Source: Paulownia fortunei
Lineage: Eukaryota; Streptophyta; Magnoliopsida; Lamiales; Paulowniaceae
Length of the DNA stretch: 64,000 nucleotides
Reading direction: 5' to 3'
Assembly: GCA_019321725.1 (NCBI GenBank)
Contig: CM033110.1
Location: 22,375,210-22,439,209 of the forward strand
In this document: piece after piece, positions 1 through 11,400 of the stretch
Position numbering within the stretch: position 1 is the stretch's first letter
How the letters are laid out: each line of letters starts with the position of its first letter
Position numbers and translations under genes: made by a program
Notes under the pieces: generated by a model
The model's input: the letters and a program-made list of their open reading frames with translations, nothing else
What the model was told of the DNA's origin: nothing
Databases searched by the model: none

Positions 1-1241
1 AAAGAGTTCTAAAAATATTGGGAACTAAGAAAGCTAACCAAAAGATAAAAAACTGCTAAATATACACAAGTTATTTATACATACACGAGAAGAAAAAAAA
101 TCAAGATCAAAAGTAGTCTACCTTTTTAACTTATCAAACAACATAAAAACATAGCATGTGCAAAGAAGATAACCTCGGAAAAAAGTTTTTACTATGATGA
201 AATTTAAGAGCATGCATGTATTTATAGTGTCCACTTTCGACAAATCCCCCCCAGGTGGCATTTCAATTAGTATTTTTCTACAGATAACCTTCTAGAGATT
301 TATGCACGAATCAAAATTATACATACATAGTACTAGGCCACATCACACGATCTGGATTCACTTACTGTAATCCTAACTAAATCTCGCTGTAAACCACTGT
401 CTCTATCTTTATCTATTTATCTTTGCCAAGAAAAGAGAGAACAAAAAAGAAAAAGGCCAAAAACTGTAGCTTATCAATATTTCTGATATTTTCCACGGAG
501 ACTGAGAGCAGTCAAAACTAAAAAGGCCAAGAAACAGTAGCCACGAGGCAGCTATAAGAAATCGTTAAGCAGTTGCTTTACTTAAGCAACAAAGATTTGT
601 TGGGTTTATCTTTTTCTTCAAATTTAAAACAAGGAAGATCCAGTAAAGTCCTGTAGATCAGCCATTAATACAGGCTCTTCAGCTTCACAGATCCTTACTC
701 AGAAAGGGTCAGTCATAGTTTCTCTCTCCTTTTTTTTTTTGGGTTGTTCGCTCCATATAGCTGCTAGCTAAGAGATACATCCTGTTTTGTGTTTTTGCTT
801 TTTTCATGTCTTACAGTAAAGTTTTGTGAGAATCTTGAGCTTCTCTGGATTCTTGCTCTTAGCAGCAGCTTGAAAGCATAGTTGTGATATTTCTGAGAGT
901 ACATATATGTTTGCTACTTTCTTGGATTGGTCAAAAAGTTGATCCTGGTAAGGCACTGTTTTGCATTTTTGGTATCAGCCCTTGAGAAGCTTTGGGCTGG
1001 AAGGTGTAGATCTTCATTATTGTTGCCTTTGGAATAAGTTTTCTGGTATTGGGGAGCCATACTGATTTGGTTTTGCTATTTCTGCAATTTGTAAGAATTG
1101 GTTGGGATTGTTTGAGGTTTTATATATTTGGGGACATTATAATCACTTTTAGTTAGTTGAGTGGCTGCGTAAACTTAAAAGATTTTGGGTTAAGATAAGA
1201 AGTGCTGGTATCCTTGAGGCTTCGTAAACTTAGGGGGTTGT
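1..1241. other. Upstream region and 5' leader of EXO70
   Basis: No coding gene is supported here. The DNA is AT-rich with T-rich and pyrimidine-rich stretches before about 800. A possible 5' UTR intron runs from about 948 (donor after gatcctg, GTAAGG) to about 1152 (acceptor acttttag). It is supported only by splice motifs and its position just before the EXO70 start. No clear TATA box was assigned. Confidence 0.4.
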
Positions 1242-1277
1242 ATGAAATGGGAGACTGTACAGCTACAACATCTGTGA
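1242..1277 (+). promoter_or_regulatory. Short upstream ORF overlapping the EXO70 start
   Basis: An ATG at 1242 opens an 11-codon frame ending in TGA at 1275-1277 and overlaps the EXO70 start at 1247 in another frame. Its context is weak (T at -3, A at +4), while the main ATG has G at -3 and G at +4, so leaky scanning would be expected. A regulatory role is inference only. Confidence 0.3.
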
Positions 1278-3223
1278 TGGAAGCAGAAGAAGACTTGATT
1301 GCTGCGGCGCAGCATATTGTGAAAGCTTTGGAAACAAAGAAGAATTTGACAGACGATGCTAGGAAAATCTTGGCAAATCTTGGTTCAAAATTGACCAATA
1401 TAACTGGAGTTGGTGAAAGCAGAAATGAAAACTTTGAAGAAGATGAGGGACTTAATGAGATTCAACTGCAGCTCAATAGGATTCAGGATAAGGTCATGAA
1501 TTGGGAGAAGGACCAGTCTATGATATGGGATTGTGGCCCTGAAGAAGCTTATGAATATTTGAAAGCTGTCGATGAAGCTCGTAAGTTGATTGAGATCCTG
1601 GAGAATAGGAGCCCAAATAGTGGCAGTGAAGACGCTTCTTTGCTGCGTAGGGCTCATGATATTCTTCAGACAGCAATGGCTAGGCTTGAAGAGGAGTTTA
1701 GGCACTTGATAGTCCAGAATAGGCAGCTTTTTGAGCCAGAGCATATGTCTTTTCGTTCCAGTGAGGAGGATATTACTGAGGCAGGCTCTTTTATTTCCTC
1801 TGGGGATGATTCGGTTGAGGATGTAGTCCAAAGAGATAGCATGGGCCGAGCCTCAGAGGAATATGTCATTGAGCTGGTGCATCAAGACGTGATTCTGGAC
1901 CTGAAAAGTATTGCCCACTTGATGTTTGACTCAAATTATGGTCGGGAATGTTCTCAAGTATTTGTTAATGTCCAAAAAGATGCTCTGGATGACTGCCTTT
2001 TCATCCTTGAAGTGGAGAAATTGAGCATAGAAGATGTGTTGAAAATGGAGTGGAATGCATTAAACTCCAAAATCAGGAGATGGATGCGAGCTATGAAGCT
2101 TTTCGTGCGGGTTTACCTTGCGAGTGAAAAGTTGTTGACGGATCAGATATTTGGAGACCTTGAATCAGTGAGTTCTGTTTGTTTTGCCGAGTCATCCAAA
2201 ACTGCAATTTTGCAGCTTCTGAATTTTTGCGAAGCCATAGCCGTTGGCCCCCATCAACCGGAAAAGTTGATTCGCATTCTTGACATGTACGAGGTGCTTG
2301 CAGATCTTATTCCAGATATAGCGGCTTTATACTCTGATGAGGCTGGATCGTGTGTTAGAGCCGAATGCCAAGACATCCTAAAGAGGTTGGGAGATTGTGC
2401 AAAGGCAACCTTTATTGAATTTGAGAATGCTGTTGCCTCCAATGTCTCAGCTAACGCATTTTCTGGTGGTGGAGTCCATCCCCTCCCTAGATATGTTATG
2501 AATTACATCAAGGCTCTGATGGATTACAACAAAACTCTCGACGAGGTATTGAAGGACCAAGACCATGAAGTTTCCCTTTCAGTTTCACCAGACATGAGTC
2601 CAGTTAGCGAAGAGGATAATGTTAGTGGAAGCTCTTGCAGTTCTCCAATGGCTATACACTTCCGATCCCTCATCTCGATTCTTGAATGCAACCTTGATGG
2701 AAAATCTAATTTATACAAGGATGAGTCACTTCAGCACCTTTTCTTAATGAACAACATACATTATATGGCCGAAAAGGTTAAGGGTTCTGAGCTCAGAACA
2801 GTGCTAGGTGATGAATGGATTCGGAAACACAATTGGAAATTTCAGCAGCATGCAATGAATTACGAGAGAGCTACTTGGAGCTCGATCCTCGCCTTACTAA
2901 AGGACGACGGAATCCAAAATCCTGGTTCAAATTCTATATCTAGGACCATTCTCAAGGAGAGACTGCAGAGCTTTTATCTTGCATTTGAGGATGTTTACAA
3001 GAGCCAGACAGGATGGTCAATTCCAGATTGCCAGCTTCGTGATGATCTTCGAATCTCAACATCCGTTAAGGTAATCCAGGCTTATCGGACGTTTGTTGGA
3101 AGACACATCAATCATATTAGTGAAAAGCACATCAAATACACGGCTGATGATTTAGAGGATTACCTTTTAGATCTTTTCGAGGGATCCCAGAAATCTTACA
3201 TGGAGGCCACAAGAAATGATTGA
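1247..3223 (+). CDS. EXO70: Exocyst complex component EXO70 family protein, single exon
   Basis: The gene encodes 658 aa in one uninterrupted exon. EXO70 is the exocyst subunit that binds plasma-membrane phosphoinositides and helps tether secretory vesicles. The N-terminal third is helical and charged, followed by an acidic, serine-rich linker (around residues 180-210). The C-terminal part matches the EXO70 fold, with family patterns such as LLNFCEAIA, PEKLIRILDMYE, GGGVHPLPRYVMNYIKAL and, near the end, DDLEDYLLDLFEG. An intronless structure is common in plant EXO70 subfamilies other than A. I chose the ATG at 1247 (MGDCTATTSVME); an in-frame GTG at 1202 is not a usual plant start. No frameshift or premature stop is seen. 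The subfamily letter is not assigned: it looks closer to the B/D/E/F types than to EXO70A1. Confidence 0.93.
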   Translation: MGDCTATTSVMEAEEDLIAAAQHIVKALETKKNLTDDARKILANLGSKLTNITGVGESRNENFEEDEGLNEIQLQLNRIQDKVMNWEKDQSMIWDCGPEEAYEYLKAVDEARKLIEILENRSPNSGSEDASLLRRAHDILQTAMARLEEEFRHLIVQNRQLFEPEHMSFRSSEEDITEAGSFISSGDDSVEDVVQRDSMGRASEEYVIELVHQDVILDLKSIAHLMFDSNYGRECSQVFVNVQKDALDDCLFILEVEKLSIEDVLKMEWNALNSKIRRWMRAMKLFVRVYLASEKLLTDQIFGDLESVSSVCFAESSKTAILQLLNFCEAIAVGPHQPEKLIRILDMYEVLADLIPDIAALYSDEAGSCVRAECQDILKRLGDCAKATFIEFENAVASNVSANAFSGGGVHPLPRYVMNYIKALMDYNKTLDEVLKDQDHEVSLSVSPDMSPVSEEDNVSGSSCSSPMAIHFRSLISILECNLDGKSNLYKDESLQHLFLMNNIHYMAEKVKGSELRTVLGDEWIRKHNWKFQQHAMNYERATWSSILALLKDDGIQNPGSNSISRTILKERLQSFYLAFEDVYKSQTGWSIPDCQLRDDLRISTSVKVIQAYRTFVGRHINHISEKHIKYTADDLEDYLLDLFEGSQKSYMEATRND

Positions 3224-4291
3224 TAAATATTCTATTGGAATTAGATTAAGGAAAGAACTCGATATTTATGATTTTTTTTCACTCTTCATCGTCTTTTCAA
3301 ACCTATGTATTGACATGTAAAAGAGTTCCATTTTTTGTCATCAATTGTATCACTATGTTTTGATAGTACAAAGTTTGGAGTTTTGGGTACTGGCTATGTA
3401 ATCCTTAATTTTCATGAACTTTATTGTCCGACTGTTTACTCCTAGATACACTTGATGACCATATGGTCACTAATAGAGGGTCTCATTTTCTGGCATTTTG
3501 AGGGTGTAACATAAGAATTATATCCATGTTAACCAAATTAGTGCAACTCAAAAACAAGTTGGTGAGAGGTGACTTATTGGGTATATGCTAATTCTGGGAA
3601 ATTGTACGCCAAATTGCAATAGCACTCATACTCATTCCCAGCATTAACTCTTTAGCTGTTTAACTACTACATGTTTACTTTGAATTTTTTTATTTTAATT
3701 TAATATTTTATATCGTATTTTAATTCATATATATATGATTCAATATATTTAAAAAAATATTTCATAATGAATAATCCTTATTCTTACTTGTTCAGTACAC
3801 TTGAAGGTATTCATGTTTATGGCTCGTGAACAAAGGGTATGAAAACGAAGTAATTTTTATATTTCAATTAGATGATTACTCACAATTTTATAAGATTTTA
3901 ATCTAAATAAGAGAGAGACCTCCCTTTTTTTTCCCCCTATAAGTTCCGTATATTTTTCCTGCGAAACATGTTAAATCTTCTCCCGAAATTTTTATCTAAC
4001 ATTTTTTTTTTAAATTTTAATCATATATGTGACAAAAAATAAAAAAGCCGAGTTAACACCCTTTTCTTTAAATTTTGGAACTAAATTGTAAATGGGCCTT
4101 GGAACAATACCACCAATTCTGAGGGTATTCAAACTAGAACTGTCTGAAAATTAGCATTTATTTTTTAAACTAATTTCTCAAGACCATGGTCCAATAGCAG
4201 AATAATAATTTGTTGTTGACTACCGGCTTATGCGAATCCTAGGGTTGAAACCTTCTGTCTTTCAACACGGTCTTGATCTACTCCGCACACA
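3224..4291. other. Intergenic region between EXO70 and the RRM gene
   Basis: The first 200 bases are probably EXO70 3' UTR. The remainder is AT-rich with poly-T runs (for example near 4000). No ORF with protein-like composition or splice-linked exons was found. Confidence 0.5.
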
Positions 4292-4299
4292 CTATATAT
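4292..4299 (+). promoter_or_regulatory. Probable TATA box of the glycine-rich RRM gene
   Basis: The motif ctatatat lies about 130 bases before a good splice donor (AGAG|GTATTT at 4429) that would end a non-coding first exon. Spacing fits a transcription start near 4320-4330. This is motif-based only. Confidence 0.45.
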
Positions 4300-4428
4300 G
4301 TACGCTTACGCACAGACGAGACCCGCCCTCAATGAGTTTCCAAGGCTAAAAGTCTAAAACCCTTGCGTCGTGGCGAAACGGAGCGTTGGAAGTGAGAGAA
4401 AATCTGATACAGTTTTCTTTATTTAGAG

Positions 4429-5441
4429 GTATTTTTCTTTGTGCCCGTGTCTTTCCTGCTAAACCCTAAACCCTTTTCCCCTAATCTTTGGATTTTTTTG
4501 CGGCATGTTTATGATCGGTTGAAGATTTAACCTTTGGATTTTCATCTTAAATCCGAGCCAGGTTTAGGGTTTATGGGACTTTGTTGTTTTTTATACTTTT
4601 GTTTTGTTTTATTTGTAAAATATGAAACTAAATTAGAGGTCAGAATTCTTATCTGGGGCTATTTTAATATCTTTTACTGTTTATTGTTTTTTTATGTTTT
4701 CGTGGTGGCATTGTTGTTATTATATAATCGGTGATTCTGAATTAAATGGAAAAAGAGTGCATTTGATGTGATTTATGTGCATTTTTTCGTGAAGACTGGC
4801 TGTTCGTACAAGTATAATAAACAAGTTTCGAGCTGACTGCATTTTCTTGGTTAGAAATATGGAATTTGCTTTTGATCTTAAAGAAAGTGAATGGAAAAGC
4901 AAATATAGAAGAAATGTTGCTGATTCCCCCCTCCCCCCCCTTTTTTTCCTCTCTGGCTGAAAAAGAACTTGAATCAAGTCTTAATCAACTTGATATAATT
5001 ATGTTAGGTCTGGATATTCAACTCGAGATTGCTTGTTAAAAGATTATTTGAGTTCGGATTGTTAGTATAACAAACCAAAGCTTAAACAGCTGTTGTCTTT
5101 CAAATATTTTTGAAATTCAACTTGAGCTTTACTTGATAAGTTAGAAATCATATGAATATATGTAAAACCATCAAGATACTTGAGATTGACTCATGTTTGA
5201 CTCTATTTATGCACATTTTACCTCGGCTCATTAGAAGATTAAATCAATCTCAATAATAATTGAAAGTTCGATAATAAGTTTAACACAAACTTCAGTAATG
5301 TATTCTTTGGCTCAAGCCAAGTTGTTTACACCCCTCGGTGTATAGCTAAAGGGACAGATTGCATTCGTTTTTGCTCATATCACTCATGCTAACCTTGATT
5401 TCTTTTCTTTTCTTTCTTTTGGGTGTGGGTCCTTGTGTTAG
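4429..5441 (+). other. 5' UTR intron of the RRM gene, with telo-box motifs
   Basis: Donor AGAG|GTATTT at 4429 and acceptor TTAG at 5441 place a ~1-kb intron just before the start codon at 5448. Two overlapping telo-box motifs (AAACCCTAAACCC, about 4461-4473) lie close to the donor, and an inverted TTTAGGGTTT is near 4563-4572. Telo-boxes are known near the 5' ends of plant translation-related and RNA-binding genes. The intron also holds a dispersed repeat (5002-5340). The boundaries are inferred. Confidence 0.5.
5002..5340. repeat. Candidate dispersed repeat, copy A
   Basis: About 340 bases containing attcaactcgaga, then ttgttaaaagattattt and gttcg, and ending ccaagttgtttacacccc. A related arrangement ending caatttgtttacacctt occurs at 25830-26147, and similar Ser/Leu-free AT-rich text resumes at the right end of the window. 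This suggests a non-autonomous dispersed element, but I could not define terminal repeats or a target-site duplication. Confidence 0.35.
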
Positions 5442-5447
5442 GTGCAA

Positions 5448-7378
5448 ATGGCTTTTCTGAACAGAGTCGGCAATGTGCTAAAACAAACTGTCAGCAAGCA
5501 TGTTACTTTGGGATTTTCTGCCCCGAATGCTTCACTTTTTCAGGCAATAAGAAACATGTCGTCATCTTCAAAGCTCTTTGTTGGAGGTGCGGTGGTCATA
5601 TGTTTTGTGATTAACTTCTTTTTTAGTCCATTTGTACATTATGCCATTCTCTTACTGCAGGTCTCTCATATAGCACAGATGAAATGAGTTTGAGGGAAGC
5701 TTTCTCTCAGTATGGAGAAGTGGTTGAAGGTATCATCTTTCTAGAGAAATTGATGTAATTGAATTGCTTAGGATTTGTCCCTTTACTTTGCAATATGGTG
5801 ATTGTGGTATTAGCTGTTAATACTTAAGAATAGTTGTGCTGGTGATGAATGCTGATAACAAATTGCCATCTAATAATCATTAAAGACAGTTCAATGGAAT
5901 AGACTCATATATTGTTCGTGTTAGTGGGTTGCAGAAGGTCCTCAGTGTACTTGACTAGCTGCATATCTGAGAAGGCAATTCTTTGGCTGTCATAGCTAAT
6001 TAATATTTTCAAACATTCAACATTCAATATACTTTCTTTAAATAATTTGCAGCTAGAGTTATTTTGGACCGTGAGACTGGTAGGTCACGGGGATTTGGGT
6101 TTGTTACTTTCACATCTACCGAGGCTGCTTCCAGTGCCATCCAGGCATTTGATGGCCAGGTACTTAAACTGTTTTAGTTTTTTCCTACCTTTTCTTGAAA
6201 ATGTATTACATGCTTCATAGTTATCTCCATTGGATAAATGAGATTCTCTTCTGAACAGACAGATCCCCGATACTTATTAATCGAAACACCTGGCTGAAAT
6301 TTATTTTTTTGTGATGGCGATTTTCAGCTTCAAATTGTTTCCAATAAATGATACGCTTACCTCTTGAGATCGATTATCGGGGAAAAGCTGTTGCAGAAGT
6401 TCTGCAGGCTGCATATCTACATGGATTGATTAAATCACGGCATTCGTAGTGATTTTATAATTACATGTGCGACTTCTTGGCGATCTTGAGACATGATAAG
6501 GGAGTCAATGAAGAATTTCCCTCCAATTTCTAGTGAAATTTACTGCAGTGGCAAGTGGAAAAGAGTATATTAAAGCTTCTGACTGAAGGAATTAGACATT
6601 AGGATTTTAATTAAAATTCAGATAGAGGTGTGAATAGAAAAATCTTTTTTTCTAGTCTTTAAGATGTCGCGTTCAACAATTTAATATAATTAACAAAATA
6701 ATAATGCAATTGTGTATAAGTTTTTCCAACCAAGTACCTGGCTTAGCATAGCTATTTTTCGGTGTATAAGCTTGAGCTTACTTGATGTTATATGTGTTGG
6801 ATTGTAACATTTAATCCTGAATTTTTCAGGATCTACATGGGCGAAGGGTTAGGGTGAATTATGCTACAGAAAAACCTCGTGGGGGTTTTGGAGGTGGATA
6901 TGGTGCTGGTGGTGGTTATAATTATGGCGGTCAGGGTGGTAACTATGGCCGTGGAGCATATCAAGGTGGCAGTTACCCTGGTGGAGATGGCAACTTCAGT
7001 GGAGGTGGTGGATATGGGAGTGGCAACCAGTATCCCAGTGGTGGTGGCGGTAACAATTACACTGGTGGAGGTAGTGGATTTGGTGGCGCTGACAATTACC
7101 CTAGTGGAGGAGGGAGTGGCTATGGTGGTAGTGATTCTGTACAAGGTGATGGTAACTACAGTGGTGGTGGCAGTAACTACTTCTCTGGTAGTCAACCTGG
7201 GTTTTCTTCCCTTCTAAATAATGAGACGACTGGGCCGATTGGTGAAAGTCAGGAACCAGTGGGTGGTCATCAAGGTGACACTGAAGCTGGAAATGAAGAT
7301 TTTGGACAGGACATGTTGGATGAAAACAACAGGGATGATAATGATGAGCCAAATGATTATGCCAATACCAGGAGCTGA
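5448..7378 (+). CDS. GR-RBP3: Glycine-rich RNA-binding protein with mitochondrial-type presequence
   Basis: Four coding exons (5448-5586, 5661-5729, 6053-6159, 6830-7378) join in phase to give 287 aa. Residues 1-41 ([14 protein letters not shown] onward) are basic and hydroxylated with few acids, typical of a mitochondrial presequence in the plant GR-RBP2-5 group. One RRM covers about residues 42-118, with RNP2 KLFVGGLSY and RNP1 RGFGFVTF (residues 82-89). From about residue 122 comes a Gly/Tyr/Asn/Ser-rich low-complexity region, then an acidic Asp/Glu/Asn tail. Such proteins bind RNA and act in organellar RNA processing or stress responses. It resembles Arabidopsis GR-RBP3 (DLHGRRIRVNYATE is nearly conserved). 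The exact paralogue is inferred; the family assignment is firm. Confidence 0.9.
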
Positions 7379-8466
7379 AGAATTTCGAAGTCATAGACAA
7401 TGCCATTGTAGGAGCAGTCTTCTCGAAGTGAACATAATTTAATAATTTTCCTCTTTCTGTTTCCAGTATTTATATGCAATGGTGCTTTCAGCATTGATGT
7501 CGACTTTCGTGTTGCAAAAAGAAGATTCTCGACTGTTTTGAGTATAAATATAGGCGACTGACTTGGATTTATTTCTGCTAAGGTATAATCTTTCAAGTTG
7601 TTGAGAAAAAAGTGTAGAGATGCGTTCTATTATAATCACTCTTTAGATATAAATGGTGTCTCGTGTTCTCATTATCCAGTCCGTAATTCCCGAGGTGTGC
7701 CATCTTGATCTATTGATGCACAATATTTACCACATTTGCTCCTAGAAATGGCCATTATGATTTTGACCATCAACCAGAGATTAAAAACTTGAATTTATTG
7801 ATGAATGTGCCATGAATTTGGTATGGTATTAGCAAATTGATTTGAGGTGAATGCAAAATTGTAACATACATTATTGGAATCAATATCCAACTACTTTATC
7901 TTGACTTGCTTCAGTCCAGAAAGTATCCCAGCTTCACGTGTTCACTTCAAACATACGAGTTCCTGGTTATCGACTCTGACCACTGAAATTCATTTTGATT
8001 AAAACAATGGCGCAATTCATCTCTCTTTAACCACCCACCCTAAAAGGCCGTCGTGTCTAAACTTGTTTAATTTGGGGTTAGCAGTGAGAGTACAACACTC
8101 TATTGTATGCCAGAACATTCGTCAAATCTACCGTATCATGATTGACTATCAAACTGAAAAATATAATTAGAACAAAGATCTGAAGCCATACAAGACTCAC
8201 TTGACGCAGAGGCAACATATATAAAAAATTCTGAAAATATATCTGATCCATAAATTCTACAACTAATGTACAAGCCACATGCCCTTCCTGAGGGAGCACC
8301 AATACCCCAATAAACTGGTGGTAACCTTAAAACAGGGAGGACCGCTGCATTTTCCAGTCAGGCACGGAAACTCATCTTTCATTTAGACTGCATTTCCGGG
8401 GAAGAGAAAATGTCGGCTTAAATAGGTCTTACAAAATGGTAGTCAGGGACACGGAAACTCAATACT
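7379..8466. other. Convergent 3' ends of the RRM gene and RIK
   Basis: The RRM gene (+) and RIK (-) converge here, and the stretch probably holds both 3' UTRs. I found no coding exon. The short ORFs present have no recognisable sequence. Confidence 0.5.
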
Positions 8467-11400
8467 TCAAACAGCCCAGAAAGGTTTCGGTGTGGCCGGT
8501 GCACTTGAATGGTTTTCTAAGGGCTCTTTGGCTGTTTCCTCGAGGTCATCATCAACATCATCATCATCTCCATATTCCATTAGCTTTATTAAAGTATCTA
8601 TTATGACAAATTTTTCAAATAGAAAGAGAGATACTTTCAGTAAAAAAGATAATCAGAGAGCAAAAATACAAAAACTGACTAAACTAACTTTAGACAACTG
8701 TTCCAAACTTGGAAGCATTGTCCTCCTAACAGAAAGACAAATAGTACTGATTGAAATAATAGCCAGAAAAACAAAATTTACCAGGGACAACTTCAGACTT
8801 TGATCTGTGAATCTCATTGTTGTCTCCATGCACTTTTGGAGTCAAGTTAAACTTTGGTGGGGAGAGGGTGGTGATAACCTCCTCGGAGGAGGTGGGAGCA
8901 TTCCATTAGACGATGGCTTGACAAGCGTCTTTGGATCTTGTACAACTGAAATATCTCTTGCACCTACATGTGATGTTAGTTCACGTGGCATTGGAAATTC
9001 TGATCCCTGTATATTCTTCTGGGAAAGCATATACCAGATCCCTCAAGTTAGCAGAAATATGGTGTCATAAATCATGTAATTTGCTAACACTTCATGAAAC
9101 CATCAAGTCTTGCTCAAAATTTCTGTCTCTAAAAATATAAACATGAATACAAAACAGAAAAAATGCACCAGCAGCACAAGCTATAATACAAGTCAGGAAA
9201 GAACTCAAATGATAGGGTATATATATTGCAGTATAAGTCAAGCCAGGACCATGCTTCTATAAATTCAATTTATCAGAATTTTTATTTCCAAGCATCTAAA
9301 TGAATCACTAGAAAACTTGACTTTCAATCTACTACTGATAATTGGAAAAAACTGTAGCTGAAAGTGGGGCAAGTGTGCATTTCATGCAGACACCATAAAC
9401 AGATAAGAAGCAAAGAGCACAATATCTGAACCAGCACCAGAAAAAAAAAAAAAAAAGCAATGAAACAGCAAGCAGCTATTTCATGCCACCTCAATTTTAG
9501 AAACCCTGTGAAGCATACAAATGCCCAACATAGAGGTCCAGTATCAGCCTGTTAGCTTCATAGAAGGTCAGTGAAAATACCTGGAATAAGAAGTAATAAA
9601 CATCAGAAAGAAATACTTAAGGCAATAGAATTTAACTTCAATAATAGAGAAGGTAATTTACATGCAACAGTTTATATGTTAGAAAAATCTGGAGTTTGAT
9701 AGTCAAGACTCAAAATACGGACTTATTATGTTCAGGGTGCATGAATGCGCTGATTTCGCAAAAATGTGGACAAATTACATGTTGATTGTTAACTAATACT
9801 AACTACAGGAAAATCATTCTTCTAGCATTTCGTATCATGGAACCCTCAGTACAGAAATACTTAGGGAATAGAATTTAACTTCAATAATAGAAAAGGTAAT
9901 TTACATGCAACAGTTTATATGTTAGAAAAATCTGGAGTTTGATAGTCAAGACTCAAAATACGGACTTATTACGTTCAGGGTACATGAATGAATGCGCTGA
10001 TTTGGCAAAAATGTGGACAAATTACATGTTGATTGTTAACTAATACTAACTACAGGAAAATCATTCTTCTAGCATTTCGTATCATGGAACCCTCAGTACA
10101 GAAATACTCAAAGGCAATAGAATTTAACTTCAATAATAGAAAAGGTAATTTACATGCAACAGTTTATATGTTAGAAAAATCTGGAGTTTGATAGTCAAGA
10201 CTCAAAATACGGACTTATTATGTTCAGGGTGCATGAATGTGCTGATTTCGCAAAAATGTGGACAAATTACATGTTGATTGTTAACTAATACTAACTACAG
10301 GAAAATCATTCTTCTAGCATTTCGTATCATGGAACCCTCAGTACAGAAACACTTAAAGGCAATAGAATTTAACTTCAATAATAGAAAAGGTAATTTACAT
10401 GCAACAGTTTATATGTTAGAAAAATCTGGAGTTTGATAGTCAAGACTCAAAATACGGACTTATTACATTCAGGGTGCATGAATGCGCTGATTTCGCAAAA
10501 ATGTGGGTCACAAAACAGAGGACAAATTACATGTTGATTGTTAACTAATACTAACTGCAGGAAAATCATTCTTCTAGCATTTCGTATCATGGAACCCTCA
10601 GTACAGAATGCACAAAATAAACCACGATCTGTTTCCTGCGACTATTGAGAAATACCTAAAGAGTTCATCACAATTATGTTTAATCCAATTCTTGAAAAGA
10701 ACCAATCATTACAAAAAAAAAAAAAAAAGATGGACTAACAGGATTCTCTAAAGGTTTCAATTTCCACACTCTTCCCAGAGACTTATAAGACTTCTTCATA
10801 TTCCTTTTTCAGGTTGCAAAAACTACTCGCATAATGCACAGGTGAAAAGTATATATAGCAATTGATAAAATTATATCAACAGCTATCGATAGTACTGAAT
10901 GGGCAATATTCCCTCCATTCTCCCCGACATTACCCAAATTAGGAGAAAACGCTATACCTGGATTGGATTTGCTGGCCCTTTTGCAGCAGCAGGTAATTCC
11001 TGAAACTTTCGCTTTTGGGAATGCTTATCCTTCGCAGGGGAGGGCACCTCTTTTAGTGGACCAGTGCTTGCTGTTGTGGTAGCAGGGGCAACTGTAGCAG
11101 TGACCGGAGAAGTCGACTGCCTAAGGGCTAAGGCAACTTGTTGCAATGGTGTAGCTTGTGGATATATTCCACCATAACCAACATAGCTTGTTCCACTTGT
11201 CAACCCATGAGGATAGCAAGCAGTGTTTGCTTGAGGTAGTCCAGGAGTTGACACTCCAATAGATTGAGATATTGGACCCTGAGAGGGAACACTGCTCACA
11301 CCAGCCGAAGCAGTTGAACTGAAAGCAGCTATATCATTCACTTTTGATGCATTACTGGGACTCTGGACCCCAGCCTGCAACTGAGGTGGAGGTGGAACAG

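Noticed and set aside
1202..1246. 15-residue N-terminal extension of EXO70
   Set aside because: It opens with GTG, not ATG, and the ATG at 1247 has a good context.
6833..7195. Thr/Val-rich minus-strand ORF and the other-frame ORFs over the glycine-rich exon
   Set aside because: They are shadows of the Gly-repeat coding sequence of the RRM protein.
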